Positions 43,951 to 52,521 are shown, counted from the first letter of the stretch. The stretch: 64,000 bases of DNA from Tsukamurella sputi (GCF_007858445.1 NZ_VIGV01000003.1:310001-374000), one strand, 5' to 3'. Notes: generated by a model from the sequence alone, not told the origin. Numbers and translations are program-made.

Positions 43951-44058
43951 GGTCGCATTGTCGGAGACGCCACCCGGCCTACCACTGATCCCACGCACCG
44001 GGCGGGGTGGTGGGATCAGGGCCTCGGGGTTGGAAGGTGGGAAAGTTCCCCGAGAGGT

Positions 44059-44241
44059 CTACGGGTGGACGTCCTCGCCGTTGAGCAACTTCCTCAGTCG
44101 GGATTCGTAGAAGCGACGGGCTCCTGCTCCGAACAGCCCATCCCATTCGGCGACTCGCTCGAGATTCTGACGACAGACCTGGATGTCGTGTTCGCGCTTG
44201 AGGTCCACACCATCAGCGGTGACCTTGGTATTGCGGGGCAT
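44059..44241 (-). CDS. small hypothetical protein
   Basis: A 60-residue charged helical protein (LKREHDIQVCRQNLERVAEW; ARRFYESRLRKLL). It begins 2 bp after the TerS-like gene stop, so it is probably in the same transcript. No family recognised. Confidence 0.55.
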   Translation of the reverse strand: MPRNTKVTADGVDLKREHDIQVCRQNLERVAEWDGLFGAGARRFYESRLRKLLNGEDVHP

Positions 44242-44243
44242 GG

Positions 44244-44606
44244 CTACGCTCCTCGCTGTGCTCGATTGCGGCGTTGCTCCCAGCCCTTCTTCGCAGCTGT
44301 GGACGCCTTCTGATGAGCGAGCGACGGGGCTTCAGCATCAAGATGCAGCGAAGAGATCAAGCGCCCCATCGCAGTTCGCGTCTGCCGCGCCTCGTTGCAC
44401 GCAGGGTTCACGCGGATCGCACCGCGATCGGTTCGGTATGTGGTGCCGTACTTGGCGATGTCCTTCTCCAAGTCTGCGAGCCTGTCGGCGGAGTCGTGGA
44501 TCAGGTTCATGATCTCGGCTTCGGTCTCCGTCAGTTCCACCCCATCGGGAAGCGACTTCATCAGGCGCGCAACGAGTTCGTCGCCAGCGGTCCGTGTGGT
44601 TGCCAT
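44244..44606 (-). CDS. terminase small subunit-like protein, P27 type
   Basis: A 120-residue protein. The central part (about residues 38-88) reads DSADRLADLEKDIAKYG, then GAIRVNPACNEARQTRTAMGRL and LHLD. The helix-turn pattern, the Gly-x5-Asn-Pro block and the final Leu-rich segment resemble P27-family phage terminase small subunits. No large subunit is present in the element. Satellites such as PICIs and SaPIs encode their own TerS to redirect a helper's packaging, which is the suggested role. Starts in a 1-bp overlap with the upstream 285-residue gene. Confidence 0.5.
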   Translation of the reverse strand: MATTRTAGDELVARLMKSLPDGVELTETEAEIMNLIHDSADRLADLEKDIAKYGTTYRTDRGAIRVNPACNEARQTRTAMGRLISSLHLDAEAPSLAHQKASTAAKKGWEQRRNRAQRGA

Positions 44607-45463
44607 CAGATGTCACTCACTCCGGCGACCACGGCGTTGGCGTTCGGCCCGAGCACTTCCTTGGACAGTTCGTACGTGGTGCGGGTGCCGTTCGACCCGG
44701 CGAAGCGCACGCCGTACACATGGCCCGGGGCGATGTCCTGCGCGTGATCGAGGGCTTCCCCGTAGTTCAGGGGGAAGCGCGGCTCTGCGCCGCATCGCTC
44801 GATCGCCTCGAAGATGTTCGTGCCCTTGGGAAGCGTGAGGTTCGGCCCTGTCATCCCATCGAGAGCATCGAACGAGCCTGCATCCCATCGAGCGACCAGG
44901 AAGTAGTCCCATGCCGCGCCCTCGCCTTGCATCTTGGCGCTGTGGTGACCGTTGGCGAGCCACATCGACTGCGCGCACGAGATGATGAGCGATCGGCGAT
45001 CGTTGAGCCCTGCCAGTTCGGACAGCCTCAGATCGTCCGTGACGCGTCCGAGGAACACGGCGTCGAAGTTGTCGCGGTACACCTCGTTCAGGGACGCCAC
45101 GAGCCCGTCAGGATCGGCGCACCACGACGTGCACGTTGCGGCGGCCTCGAACAGCGCTTGCTCGATGGGCTTCTGCAAGAGCATCTTCGCGGTGTCGACT
45201 GCGAGGTACGACAGGGCGCGGTGTCGAACGGTCTTGAGCGTGTCGCCGGTCATGACATCGTCCACGGTCAGGGGTGGCACGCTCTCGATCGCGGGCAGCA
45301 CATCGGTAGCGATGAAGTCGCGGACCTCGACGTAGATGCAGGCGTTGTCCACGATGTCCTTGGGGATCTCGATCCCGATCTCTTCGGCGGCCTTCACCGC
45401 GTCGATTGCGTAGGAGGCTCGACGCGGTAGCGCCCAACTTCCCGAGAGTTCTGCGATTGACAT
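44606..45463 (-). CDS. hypothetical 285-residue protein upstream of the TerS-like gene
   Basis: A soluble mixed alpha/beta protein, unrecognised. It begins MSIAELSGSWALPRRASYAID; the C-terminal half has LVARWDAGSFDALDG, a LPKGTNIFEAIERC segment and an ending rich in Val/Ala. There is no membrane segment and no catalytic motif I can name. It is first in a run with the TerS-like gene and reads away from the origin region, so it may belong to a packaging or capsid-remodelling module. That is inference only. Confidence 0.65.
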   Translation of the reverse strand: MSIAELSGSWALPRRASYAIDAVKAAEEIGIEIPKDIVDNACIYVEVRDFIATDVLPAIESVPPLTVDDVMTGDTLKTVRHRALSYLAVDTAKMLLQKPIEQALFEAAATCTSWCADPDGLVASLNEVYRDNFDAVFLGRVTDDLRLSELAGLNDRRSLIISCAQSMWLANGHHSAKMQGEGAAWDYFLVARWDAGSFDALDGMTGPNLTLPKGTNIFEAIERCGAEPRFPLNYGEALDHAQDIAPGHVYGVRFAGSNGTRTTYELSKEVLGPNANAVVAGVSDI

Positions 45464-46360
45464 TCAGGTCTCCTATTCGGCATTTCACCGCTTTCGGTGA
45501 TGCATCAACAATGCATGCTCAGGAGTTCAAGGTTCAACCAGCAATTGCCCAACCGCACGTCATTACGCGTGCCGGCCGGCGTGTCATCCACGCAAATCCC
45601 TACCAGAAACGGGACCCTGCATTTCGTGGTTCGTTTCTCGGAATGGATCTTCCACCCCATTCCGAGAATCCCTTCGGTCTTCCACGCCGTCAGGCACGAT
45701 CAGCAAGAGCCCCGTTTCCGAGAGTCAGAATCTTCCCCACCAGGCGGAAGACTCGTCATCGGTATGTTCGGCCAAGAACAGCGACCAAGCGGATTTGGCC
45801 TTACATCTACACCCAAGGGTGCAATCGCGACGATACGCGCCCATTCGCCTGAGGTTCAATCACCGGCGCGACTACAGAAAAGCCCACACCCAGGAAATGG
45901 CGGGAACCTGAGCATGGGCCTTCTCTGCCAACAACGCAACGGTGGAGAGAGGAAGGGTGGTGTCCCTTTCTTGAGAAACCCCGCCGTCATGGCGACGTTA
46001 TCACGAATCAATCCCCACACCGCCGTGGTGAATCGACATCGAAAGATAGGCATCTCAGCGCGCCTGTGACGAATTGGAGTCATGAATCGTAGCGACGACG
46101 TGTGCGACTGATGCACAGGTGCTCAGCGTGTGCCGTGGGAGCGTTTCTGACATGGTGCGAGCGCGTGTCGTCGCGCACATTGGCGATCGCCTGTCCACAC
46201 GCTCCGTACACGTGCGTGAAAGGCCTCGATTCTTAATGAAAATGGGTGTCATTAGTGCTTTCGGAAGCCCGATGTGCTGACTGGCAGCGCCTAAGCCCAG
46301 TCGGTGTCCGCGAAATGGTCTTAGGGGTACCTCCCCTGGGGGTATCAGGATCGACACCGC
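45464..46360. other. non-coding stretch left of the iteron origin
   Basis: About 900 bp without a convincing gene on either strand. It contains an 11-bp inverted repeat TTCTCGGAATG/CATTCCGAGAA with a 12-base loop (45,635-45,645 and 45,658-45,668). Promoters for the leftward 285-residue/TerS run should lie at its left end. Frames in this region lack start-site support and family signal. Confidence 0.5.
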
Positions 46361-46652
46361 TGCATACTGCATACCTGTCCGCACCACCCCTGACATGCAA
46401 GAACGCTTGGTATGCAGTCAGAGTATGCAGCACTGCATACCAGTGATGCGCGTTCAAATCGACATTCCCACACACGGGGATCCAACATTTCATTAAGTAA
46501 AATAAATAAAAATTAGATCTTATCGTGTAACAGTTTTCGCGGTGTCGATCACGCATCCCTGGTATGCACAACTGCATACTCTCACTGCATACCTCCCAAA
46601 AACCCCCGTTGACGTGCGGCGATTCGTCAACGGGGGTGGTATGCAGTATGCA
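46361..46652. repeat. replication origin candidate: ten TGCATAC iterons with an AT-rich core
   Basis: The heptamer TGCATAC or its complement GTATGCA starts at 46,361, 46,368, 46,410, 46,423, 46,434, 46,562, 46,573, 46,586, 46,639 and 46,646. Most copies extend to ACTGCATACC. They flank an A/T-rich segment (about 46,486-46,535), unusual in this GC-rich DNA and suited to strand opening. The primase-helicase gene ends just to the right. This is the expected layout of an iteron-type origin. Confidence 0.75.
46598..46636 (-). terminator. rho-independent terminator of the primase operon
   Basis: A perfect 12-bp stem (CCCCCGTTGACG at 46,603-46,614 and its complement at 46,625-46,636) with a 10-base loop, followed on the minus strand by five T residues (46,598-46,602). 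It lies 24 bp beyond the primase-helicase stop, inside the iteron region. Confidence 0.88.
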
Positions 46653-46659
46653 GTGGGGA

Positions 46660-48870
46660 TCACGCCAACATGACCTTGGCCCCTTCCTTCTTGACGAAGC
46701 CTTCCTCGATCAACTCCTTCACGAGTTCATCGAAGAACGGCTGCTGCTTGGGCGACAACCTGCGCTTGACGTGGGATCGAACGTCGGGGCCGAAGTCATC
46801 GAGCACCTTGAGCACACGCTCACGTGCACGCCCACGCACAGTGTGTAGTTCTGCCTGCTTGGTCAGCTCCGTGATCGCAGCGCGTGCACCACGTGCCGCG
46901 GCCTGCTCCTTCTCGAGCGCAGTCATACGGCGCATCACGGTATCCCTCAGCTCGGTCGATGCATCACACACGGCACCGGCGATCTGCCAGAACTGTTCGG
47001 TCACCTCCACCCCACCGTGTAGGACAGCGAGGTATGCGGCGATCTTGAGGCGCATCAGGTTTCGATGCGCATCGAGGGTGTCTTCGTACGTGCCCTCGTA
47101 CTTGTCGCGCCGTACCTGACGCCTGATGCTTGCGGGCACGACGAACAACCCATCAGGGGTGTCGGGGTTCATGAACTCACGGGGCAACTGCAACAGGCGG
47201 GACTGCCGTTCGGGTTCGTCCTCGGACCACTGCTTGTCATCGTCGGTCGCGTCGAACAGGGTGAGGCGCTGAATGAGTCCGCCCTTGGCGTCCTTCAAGA
47301 GCGCGCCTGCTTGATCGGTCGGGGCATTGACTACACCCACGGCGCGGTACTGCCCGGCGGGCGCGATGATGCGGTTCACAGTGGCCTTGGTGAACGTGCC
47401 CAGCGCGGCACCTGACCACACCTTGCGTAGCTCGGCGGACATGTCCAAGCCTCGCTCCAATTGTGCTCGCAGGCCGTCGATCTCATCCCACTTGAACACG
47501 CGCGCCCAGGTGTAGTACAGGTTTGCCTCGGGGTTGTCCGAGTCCTCGTTGCCGAACGGCTTGGGATAGCTGTCCATCAGCGCGGCGGCGATGGCCTGCG
47601 GCGAACCAACCTCGATGGATTCGAGCGATCGGGACAGCTCGCACTCTCGTTTCCCAAGGCGCAGAATGCGGTCGGGGTCGAAGTGGACGATGGGATCATC
47701 CGAGCTGGACTTGCCTGCGCCAGACGGACCGACAAGTACGAGAAGCAGATTCATGGCTGCGGCCTTACCGACGATGGGCGGCATCATCCATCCGGGCGGT
47801 GTGACCATCGCGGCGTGCACGAGCGCGTCAGCGAGGCCGACCATCGGTGAGAGCATGCGGCGCTTGCACTCATCGTGGATGAACTGCAACGTCTCGGTGG
47901 CGAAGATCGCATCCTTGGCGGCTGCGGTCTTGCGCGACTTGGATTCTCGCTCGGTGTAGAACTGCGCAACCTTGGCTCGCAATCCGCCGGCATGGTTCTC
48001 GAACTTGGTCGTGCCGGGGATGTAGTCACTCATCAGGTACAGCGTGTGGGGGAGGCTGAAGCCCTCCTCGAAGCACTGCGCGACGGTCGACCACGTGGCC
48101 TTGTACCGCTTGCGGTCCTCTCCGGCCTCGTACCCATCGGCGTCGTCATCGTCGGCAAGCATTCGTGCGAGCTTCGAGGACGGCTTCTGAGACGGAGCCT
48201 GGTCGCTTGGCACGTGCACCGGGTCGAACGTGTCGATCACGACATCTTGGGTCCTCACGGCCGAGCTCAGGGCCTCGCACGTGTACCTCGTTGCGCGGTC
48301 GTACGACGCACGGCGAACACGGGCTCCATCGTTGCCCTGCTTGTGGTTGATGGACCCGGGCAGACGGAAGAGGTCGTTGTCGGTGACCTTGTCGTTCTTG
48401 GTCTGCAACGTGAGCCCGATCGCGGTGCACAGGCGCTGATGGGTCTCCCAGTCGGGGAGGTCGTCCACACGCCAAAACAGGTGGCCGTGTCCCTCAGTGC
48501 CGGAGTCGACGCGCAACGTAGGCGGGAACTCCGTGAGGAACGAGTCGTCACCCACGACATCATCGAGATCGAGCCAGACCCAATGACGGACCTTGGCGTT
48601 GCCCTTGCCGCGCTTGTCCACACCCATGACGTGCGGGGCGTAGAAGACGTGCTTGGTGTTGAGCCTTCGGGTCACCCACCTGAACAAGTCGTCTCGGCGC
48701 GCAGGCCACGGGAACGACGCTTCCTCCCACTGATTGGTGTGGGGGTCCTTGCTCGCAACGAATGCGTATCCGCGTGAGCGTTCCCACATCGTCAGAAGAT
48801 GCTCGATTGCTTCATCGCGCGGGGTGCCCGCGAAGTCGATTTCCTTGTCGTTGACCAGTGATATAGTCAC
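46660..48870 (-). CDS. primase-helicase (AEP/PrimPol-type primase with P-loop NTPase)
   Basis: A 736-residue replication protein. The N-terminal primase has the archaeo-eukaryotic primase motifs: acidic WLDLDD (Asp101, Asp103), SGTEGHGHLFW (residues 123-133) and RLPGSINHK, as in RepB-like/PrimPol proteins. The C-terminal half has a P-loop, LVLVGPSGAGKSS, and further helicase-type blocks. The GTG start at 48,870 follows GGAGA. The gene ends beside the iterons it probably recognises. One protein thus likely supplies origin opening and priming, as in PICI and P4-type satellites. Confidence 0.82.
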   Translation of the reverse strand: MTISLVNDKEIDFAGTPRDEAIEHLLTMWERSRGYAFVASKDPHTNQWEEASFPWPARRDDLFRWVTRRLNTKHVFYAPHVMGVDKRGKGNAKVRHWVWLDLDDVVGDDSFLTEFPPTLRVDSGTEGHGHLFWRVDDLPDWETHQRLCTAIGLTLQTKNDKVTDNDLFRLPGSINHKQGNDGARVRRASYDRATRYTCEALSSAVRTQDVVIDTFDPVHVPSDQAPSQKPSSKLARMLADDDDADGYEAGEDRKRYKATWSTVAQCFEEGFSLPHTLYLMSDYIPGTTKFENHAGGLRAKVAQFYTERESKSRKTAAAKDAIFATETLQFIHDECKRRMLSPMVGLADALVHAAMVTPPGWMMPPIVGKAAAMNLLLVLVGPSGAGKSSSDDPIVHFDPDRILRLGKRECELSRSLESIEVGSPQAIAAALMDSYPKPFGNEDSDNPEANLYYTWARVFKWDEIDGLRAQLERGLDMSAELRKVWSGAALGTFTKATVNRIIAPAGQYRAVGVVNAPTDQAGALLKDAKGGLIQRLTLFDATDDDKQWSEDEPERQSRLLQLPREFMNPDTPDGLFVVPASIRRQVRRDKYEGTYEDTLDAHRNLMRLKIAAYLAVLHGGVEVTEQFWQIAGAVCDASTELRDTVMRRMTALEKEQAAARGARAAITELTKQAELHTVRGRARERVLKVLDDFGPDVRSHVKRRLSPKQQPFFDELVKELIEEGFVKKEGAKVMLA

Positions 48871-48915
48871 AGTGTATCTCCGTTGATTAGGGGCGTAGTC
48901 GAACTGGGCATTCGG

Positions 48916-49083
48916 TTACGCCTCTTTTCGTTGGGCATTGCCCCAGCGGGCGCGTAGGCGACCCCAAACCGTGCGACGCGTCAACGTCTCGATATTCGCC
49001 TGAATGGTCGCCATGTTCGCGCTGAGGGTCGCCCGTTGCGCTGCGAGATCGGCGCGCATGATCGCGATGTCGTCGTAGGTCAT
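48916..49083 (-). CDS. small coiled-coil protein (55 residues)
   Basis: A short amphipathic protein: ADLAAQRATLSANMATIQAN suggests one long helix, followed by a basic tail (RRTVWGRLRARWGNAQRKEA). Its ATG overlaps the stop of the upstream 56-residue gene by 4 bp (ATGA), which supports translation. Function unknown; it lies in the primase transcript. Confidence 0.6.
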   Translation of the reverse strand: MTYDDIAIMRADLAAQRATLSANMATIQANIETLTRRTVWGRLRARWGNAQRKEA

Positions 49084-49250
49084 GCCACACCCCGGTTCAG
49101 CTCGACCTGACGGCGGAGGGTTAGGCCCGGAAGCTCACGCTTGTCGATGAACGTCTGAGGATCAGGCCGGTTGCGGTACGAGTCCCAGTAGTGGCGGCGA
49201 CGGCAGAACATGTGACGCTTGGATCGGTCGATGAAGTGCACGGCCTGCAT
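49080..49250 (-). CDS. small basic protein (56 residues)
   Basis: Starts MQAVHFIDRSKRHMFCRRRH, with a His-x2-Cys-x3-His cluster that resembles but does not match the knuckle of its neighbours, then an Arg-rich tail. It begins 2 bp after the preceding knuckle gene and overlaps the next small gene by 4 bp, so it belongs to the tightly packed early operon. Confidence 0.6.
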   Translation of the reverse strand: MQAVHFIDRSKRHMFCRRRHYWDSYRNRPDPQTFIDKRELPGLTLRRQVELNRGVA

Positions 49251-49252
49251 GG

Positions 49253-49447
49253 TCAGCTCTCCTGTTCCTCGGCCTGCTTGATGGCCCGGCGAGCGGCCTT
49301 GTAGCGAGCCTGCTTGTCGCGCTCCAACTTCTCGCGTCGGGCGATCTCCTTCTTCGTCAACTTGGGCTGCTCCTTCCCCTGATTGCAGAGACGCCGCGCA
49401 CCTCCGTAGTTTGGGTGATCGCATTGAGCGTGGGACTTTCCTCGCAT
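49253..49447 (-). CDS. small protein with H-x2-C-x-H-x7-C knuckle (copy B)
   Basis: A 64-residue protein starting MRGKSHAQCDHPNYGGARRLC. It has the shared motif Ser-His-x2-Cys-x-His-Pro-x4-Ala-Arg-x2-Cys. The rest is a charged helix (LTKKEIARREKLERDKQARY). Likely zinc-binding at the N-terminus, perhaps nucleic-acid binding through the basic helix. Part of the primase operon. Confidence 0.68.
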   Translation of the reverse strand: MRGKSHAQCDHPNYGGARRLCNQGKEQPKLTKKEIARREKLERDKQARYKAARRAIKQAEEQES

Positions 49448-49592
49448 TACCCTTTTCCTTCCGATTGTCGTTCCGGTAATTCAATGCGTATCACGAATGT
49501 TCGACCTGACCGATATTCCGATGTGCGCAGTGCGTGTCACGTGGCGGAACGCGAAACAAGAACTTGACTGCCACACGAGTAGCGCGCAGAAA

Positions 49593-50039
49593 CTACTTCC
49601 GCTTCAGACGCCCAAGGGGCACATCGTCCAGAATTGGGTCGCCAACATCTCCTGCTAGGTCGTCAAGGTGAAGAGAGCGTACGAGTTGCCCTGAATCGTC
49701 AAACCCGATGTATTCGAAGTCGATGCTGTACGGGATCTGCACAAGCGGTTCCATCTCGATGAATCCCTCGGGAATATTGAGGAAGTCCTTTTCTGTGAGG
49801 TGCTTTCCGTTCAGTTTCACGTACCGGGCACCTTCGATTGCAGGGAGAGTCTTGCGCCACCGCGACCGTTGGCGGGCTGCAGCTTGAGACTTCTGCTCGT
49901 TCGAGAGTTGATCGGCCTCAGCCTTGGTCGGGCGCTTCGCAGGGCTCGATAACGTCCGCGCCTTCGACGCTTCGCCGGTCCGACATGCACGACGCGCCTC
50001 GGTGGTCTTCGGGTGGCTGCAGTCCTTGTGCGACACCAT
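49593..50039 (-). CDS. small protein with H-x2-C-x-H-x7-C knuckle (copy C)
   Basis: A 148-residue protein, MVSHKDCSHPKTTEARRACR at the start with the shared knuckle. A Lys/Arg/Ala-rich linker follows, then a C-terminal part with alternating pattern (ARYVKLNGKHLTEKDFLNIP, MEPLVQIPYSIDFEYIGFDD) that looks like a small beta-rich domain. It lies 9 bp downstream of copy D. Function unknown. Confidence 0.7.
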   Translation of the reverse strand: MVSHKDCSHPKTTEARRACRTGEASKARTLSSPAKRPTKAEADQLSNEQKSQAAARQRSRWRKTLPAIEGARYVKLNGKHLTEKDFLNIPEGFIEMEPLVQIPYSIDFEYIGFDDSGQLVRSLHLDDLAGDVGDPILDDVPLGRLKRK

Positions 50040-50048
50040 CTCGATCCC

Positions 50049-50348
50049 CTACCCGGCCAGTCGCGCACGGTTCAGAGGTCGCCGATAGGCGTTCCTCGCT
50101 GCCTTCAGTTCGTCGGGCCCCATCGACTTGTAGTCCATGCCCAATCGTCGAGCGTCATCGGCGTACAACGCCATCCTCGGGTCCTGCACCCCGGTTCGAG
50201 CCATCGCAGTACGTTCCATGTCATTCAAGCCGTAGTGACGCTTGCGGCATTCCGCGCGCCCCTCCTTGGTTGACGCATGCCCGCACTGCCTGTGACTCAG
50301 TCGTCCACTCTCGCGGACGGCCGGGCGATACGTCATGATCTCGGTCAT
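50049..50348 (-). CDS. small protein with H-x2-C-x-H-x7-C knuckle (copy D)
   Basis: A 99-residue protein and first gene of the leftward operon. The knuckle lies at about residues 18-33 (LSHRQCGHASTKEGRAEC), with Ala replacing Pro after the second His. The C-terminal half is helical and basic (MALYADDARRLGMDY, RNAYRRPLNRARLAG). The ribosome site GAGGAG is 7 bases from ATG 50,348. Its promoter region carries the ACATGT-type operators at 50,376-50,460. Confidence 0.7.
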   Translation of the reverse strand: MTEIMTYRPAVRESGRLSHRQCGHASTKEGRAECRKRHYGLNDMERTAMARTGVQDPRMALYADDARRLGMDYKSMGPDELKAARNAYRRPLNRARLAG

Positions 50349-50375
50349 TTCATGTCTCCTCGTAGGTCCTCCGCC

Positions 50376-50460
50376 GACATGTCTCGGCGATGTGTCTCCG
50401 AGTCTTGCACGACATGTGTCTCGATGCAAGTCACATCTTCGAGACTCCATGACACATGTC
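50376..50460. promoter_or_regulatory. divergent control region with GACATGT-type operators
   Basis: GACATGTCTC (50,376-50,385), a GATGTGTCTC variant (about 50,388-50,397), GACATGTGTC (50,411-50,420) and its exact complement GACACATGTC (50,451-50,460) lie between the leftward knuckle operon and the rightward regulator gene. Such repeated dyads between divergent genes are typical of a lysogeny-type switch. Confidence 0.6.
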
Positions 50461-50476
50461 TTGGTATGCTCGTGAC

Positions 50477-50935
50477 ATGAACCGAGTCATCGACGCTGCT
50501 CAGGGCCTAACGGTCGAATGGGCCACTGACACCTTCGTGAGTACGGGCCTCCCTGACGCCTTCGAGGTCATCACCGAGGACACACGCATGACCTACACCG
50601 ATGGGGTCTGTACGGCGATCTCAGGCACCCCGATCGACGTGTCTCGTGTCGCGACATGGGACGCACGGGCTCGTCAGCTTGTGACACACGTCTTCGAGGA
50701 CGGGGAGTGGCGCTTGCCTCCTCCGCCTAAGCCTTCGTCGGCACCTGTCAGCACGTCAGGTGTGGGTCGCCCCAACGTTCAGTCCATCGAGCACCATCAG
50801 CGAGTCGCGGATGCCTTCGCTCGTGATGGGTACCAAGGCGTCATGGATGAGTTCGGCGTGGCGCGTCGTCAGGCATCGCGCTACATCTCACGCGCTCGTG
50901 AGGCGGGGTTGATCGCGCCGAGCGATCGGGCTTAG
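50477..50935 (+). CDS. putative element repressor/regulator with C-terminal HTH
   Basis: A 152-residue protein. The N-terminal half is acidic with no known motif; after a Pro-rich linker (LPPPPKPSSAP) the C-terminal part reads ADAFARDGYQGVMDEFGVAR followed by RQASRYISRAREAGLI, a helix-turn-helix. It is divergent from the knuckle operon across the repeated operators, and its stop overlaps the convergent integrase stop by 3 bp. A role as the switch repressor is likely but unproven. The start ATG 50,477 is close to the operator at 50,451, so the transcript has a short or no leader. Confidence 0.6.
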   Translation: MNRVIDAAQGLTVEWATDTFVSTGLPDAFEVITEDTRMTYTDGVCTAISGTPIDVSRVATWDARARQLVTHVFEDGEWRLPPPPKPSSAPVSTSGVGRPNVQSIEHHQRVADAFARDGYQGVMDEFGVARRQASRYISRAREAGLIAPSDRA

Positions 50936-52521
50936 TTCGCGCCCTCGTTGTACGCCTCGACCATCTCAAGGAGCGGGCCGAAGGTCTGGTCGGCATCGAG
51001 ATTCAGCGTCAGGTCGCCGTCGAGCTTGAACGTGTCGAGGATGGTTCTCGATCCCTCGGTGTGGGATGTCCACGTGACCTTGAAGTCCATCTGACGTAGC
51101 CACACGTTGCGCGCCTCCGTGTCCTGACGCTCCCACCAATCGGCGAACAATTCTCCCGTGGGCTCCCACACCCAACCGGCGGGTTCGCTTGGTGTCGCGG
51201 ACAATTCGGCCTGACGCTCCGTGAGCGAGACGATGCGCTGATCGAGCCTCGCACGCTGCGGGGTGCCTCGCTTGAATGCGCCCGTGCCAAGTTGATCGGT
51301 GAGGTCTGCAAGCAGCTCGTTCACCTCATCCAGCTCGCTCGTGTGGTCGTTGCCAGCGAACCACACCCGCTTGCGGCGTTCGAGCGGCCCCATGTGTTCA
51401 AGGATCCGGCGCTCGACTTCGTCGTCGGCCCACTCCAACGAGACGGTGCGGTTGTCGCACTGGTCCTTGTACTGCGCGGACGCACAGCGATACCGAGGCT
51501 TCCGGCCCTTGCCTCCCTTGAGTCGATACGCCGGCCTCCCACACACCCCGCAATAGATGACGCGGAGCAGGAGGCCACTGCTTCGCTTGGTGGGTTCCTT
51601 GCGATTCTCGCGCCCCTCAAGTTCTACGCCCACGCGCTCGAACATGTCTCGCGACAGGATTGGCTCAGCGCGAACCACGGGCGAACCATCATCGCCAACG
51701 ACCACCGTCTCGGGGCCGAAGACCTTCCTGCCCTTCGCATCGCGCTGTACGTTCCCGTGGGCGTCTGTGAGCGGTTCGCGCGTGACGACTCGACCGAGCA
51801 TCGCTTGGGACGTGAGCGATCGCTTCAGAGGTGCCGAATGCCACTCGTAGTCGCTCGTTGGTCGCCCTCGCAGTTGCGCGAACCGATCACGGGGTGTGGG
51901 TATGCCTCGCTTCGTGAGGTCGTGGGCGATCGCGCGTAGGGGCTCGCCCTTCAAGACTCGCTGGACAACCTCGTGGATGACATCGACCTGCTCGGGATCT
52001 TGAACGAGTCGCCACTCTCCGTCGTCGGTCTTCTCGGGAAGATACCCCCACGGTGGGATGCCACCGCGATACTTCCCAGCTCGAATGTTGTGTCTCGACG
52101 CTGACGCGTTGCGCTCGCTGATCGCTTCGAGTTCCATCTCTGCGACCTTCGCCACGAGCAGGGCGATGATGTCGCCGAAGTCGGTGGACAGGTCGAAGTG
52201 CGCCTCAGTCGCGGACACGAGCGTCACGCCGTGCTGACGTGCCCACCTGATGAGGTCTGCGAGGTCGAACAGCCTGCGCACGATGCGGTCCACACGGAAG
52301 AACACGATCACGTCGAACTGCGAGGGATCACGAAGCCAACGACCAAGCTGTGGACGGTCGAATGGCGACGTCTTACCTGCCGACACATCGAGGTCTTCGG
52401 CCACACCAACCACGTCGTACCCGCGTGCCTGACATAGCTCCTGACATGCGGCAAGCTGACGTTCAGGGCTTGTGGTCGCGTCCGTCACGCGCGACAGTCG
52501 AACAACGATCAGTGCTCTCAT
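50932..52521 (-). CDS. large serine integrase, Bxb1-like
   Basis: A 529-residue serine recombinase that catalyses attP x attB integration. The N-terminus MRALIVVRLSRVTDATTSPE is very close to that of the mycobacteriophage Bxb1 integrase, with the nucleophile Ser in RLSR. Further shared blocks: GVAEDLDVS, VSATEAHFD, MELEAISERN, IRAGKYRGGIPPWGYLP. The zinc ribbon has CGVCGRPAY and later Cys residues, followed by a coiled coil (ELDEVNELLADLTDQLG). It lies at the attR end reading inward, the usual position. All catalytic parts appear intact. Confidence 0.95.
   Translation of the reverse strand: MRALIVVRLSRVTDATTSPERQLAACQELCQARGYDVVGVAEDLDVSAGKTSPFDRPQLGRWLRDPSQFDVIVFFRVDRIVRRLFDLADLIRWARQHGVTLVSATEAHFDLSTDFGDIIALLVAKVAEMELEAISERNASASRHNIRAGKYRGGIPPWGYLPEKTDDGEWRLVQDPEQVDVIHEVVQRVLKGEPLRAIAHDLTKRGIPTPRDRFAQLRGRPTSDYEWHSAPLKRSLTSQAMLGRVVTREPLTDAHGNVQRDAKGRKVFGPETVVVGDDGSPVVRAEPILSRDMFERVGVELEGRENRKEPTKRSSGLLLRVIYCGVCGRPAYRLKGGKGRKPRYRCASAQYKDQCDNRTVSLEWADDEVERRILEHMGPLERRKRVWFAGNDHTSELDEVNELLADLTDQLGTGAFKRGTPQRARLDQRIVSLTERQAELSATPSEPAGWVWEPTGELFADWWERQDTEARNVWLRQMDFKVTWTSHTEGSRTILDTFKLDGDLTLNLDADQTFGPLLEMVEAYNEGAN

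Noticed and set aside
45497-46069. 190-codon plus-strand frame in the gap left of the origin
   Set aside because: No ribosome site, odd composition and no family signal; the region carries inverted repeats and looks non-coding.
46324-46346. TACCTCCCCTGGGGGTATC, CsoR-like dyad near the satellite origin
   Set aside because: No adjacent metal or sulfur gene and no start codon close by; not enough to call an operator.
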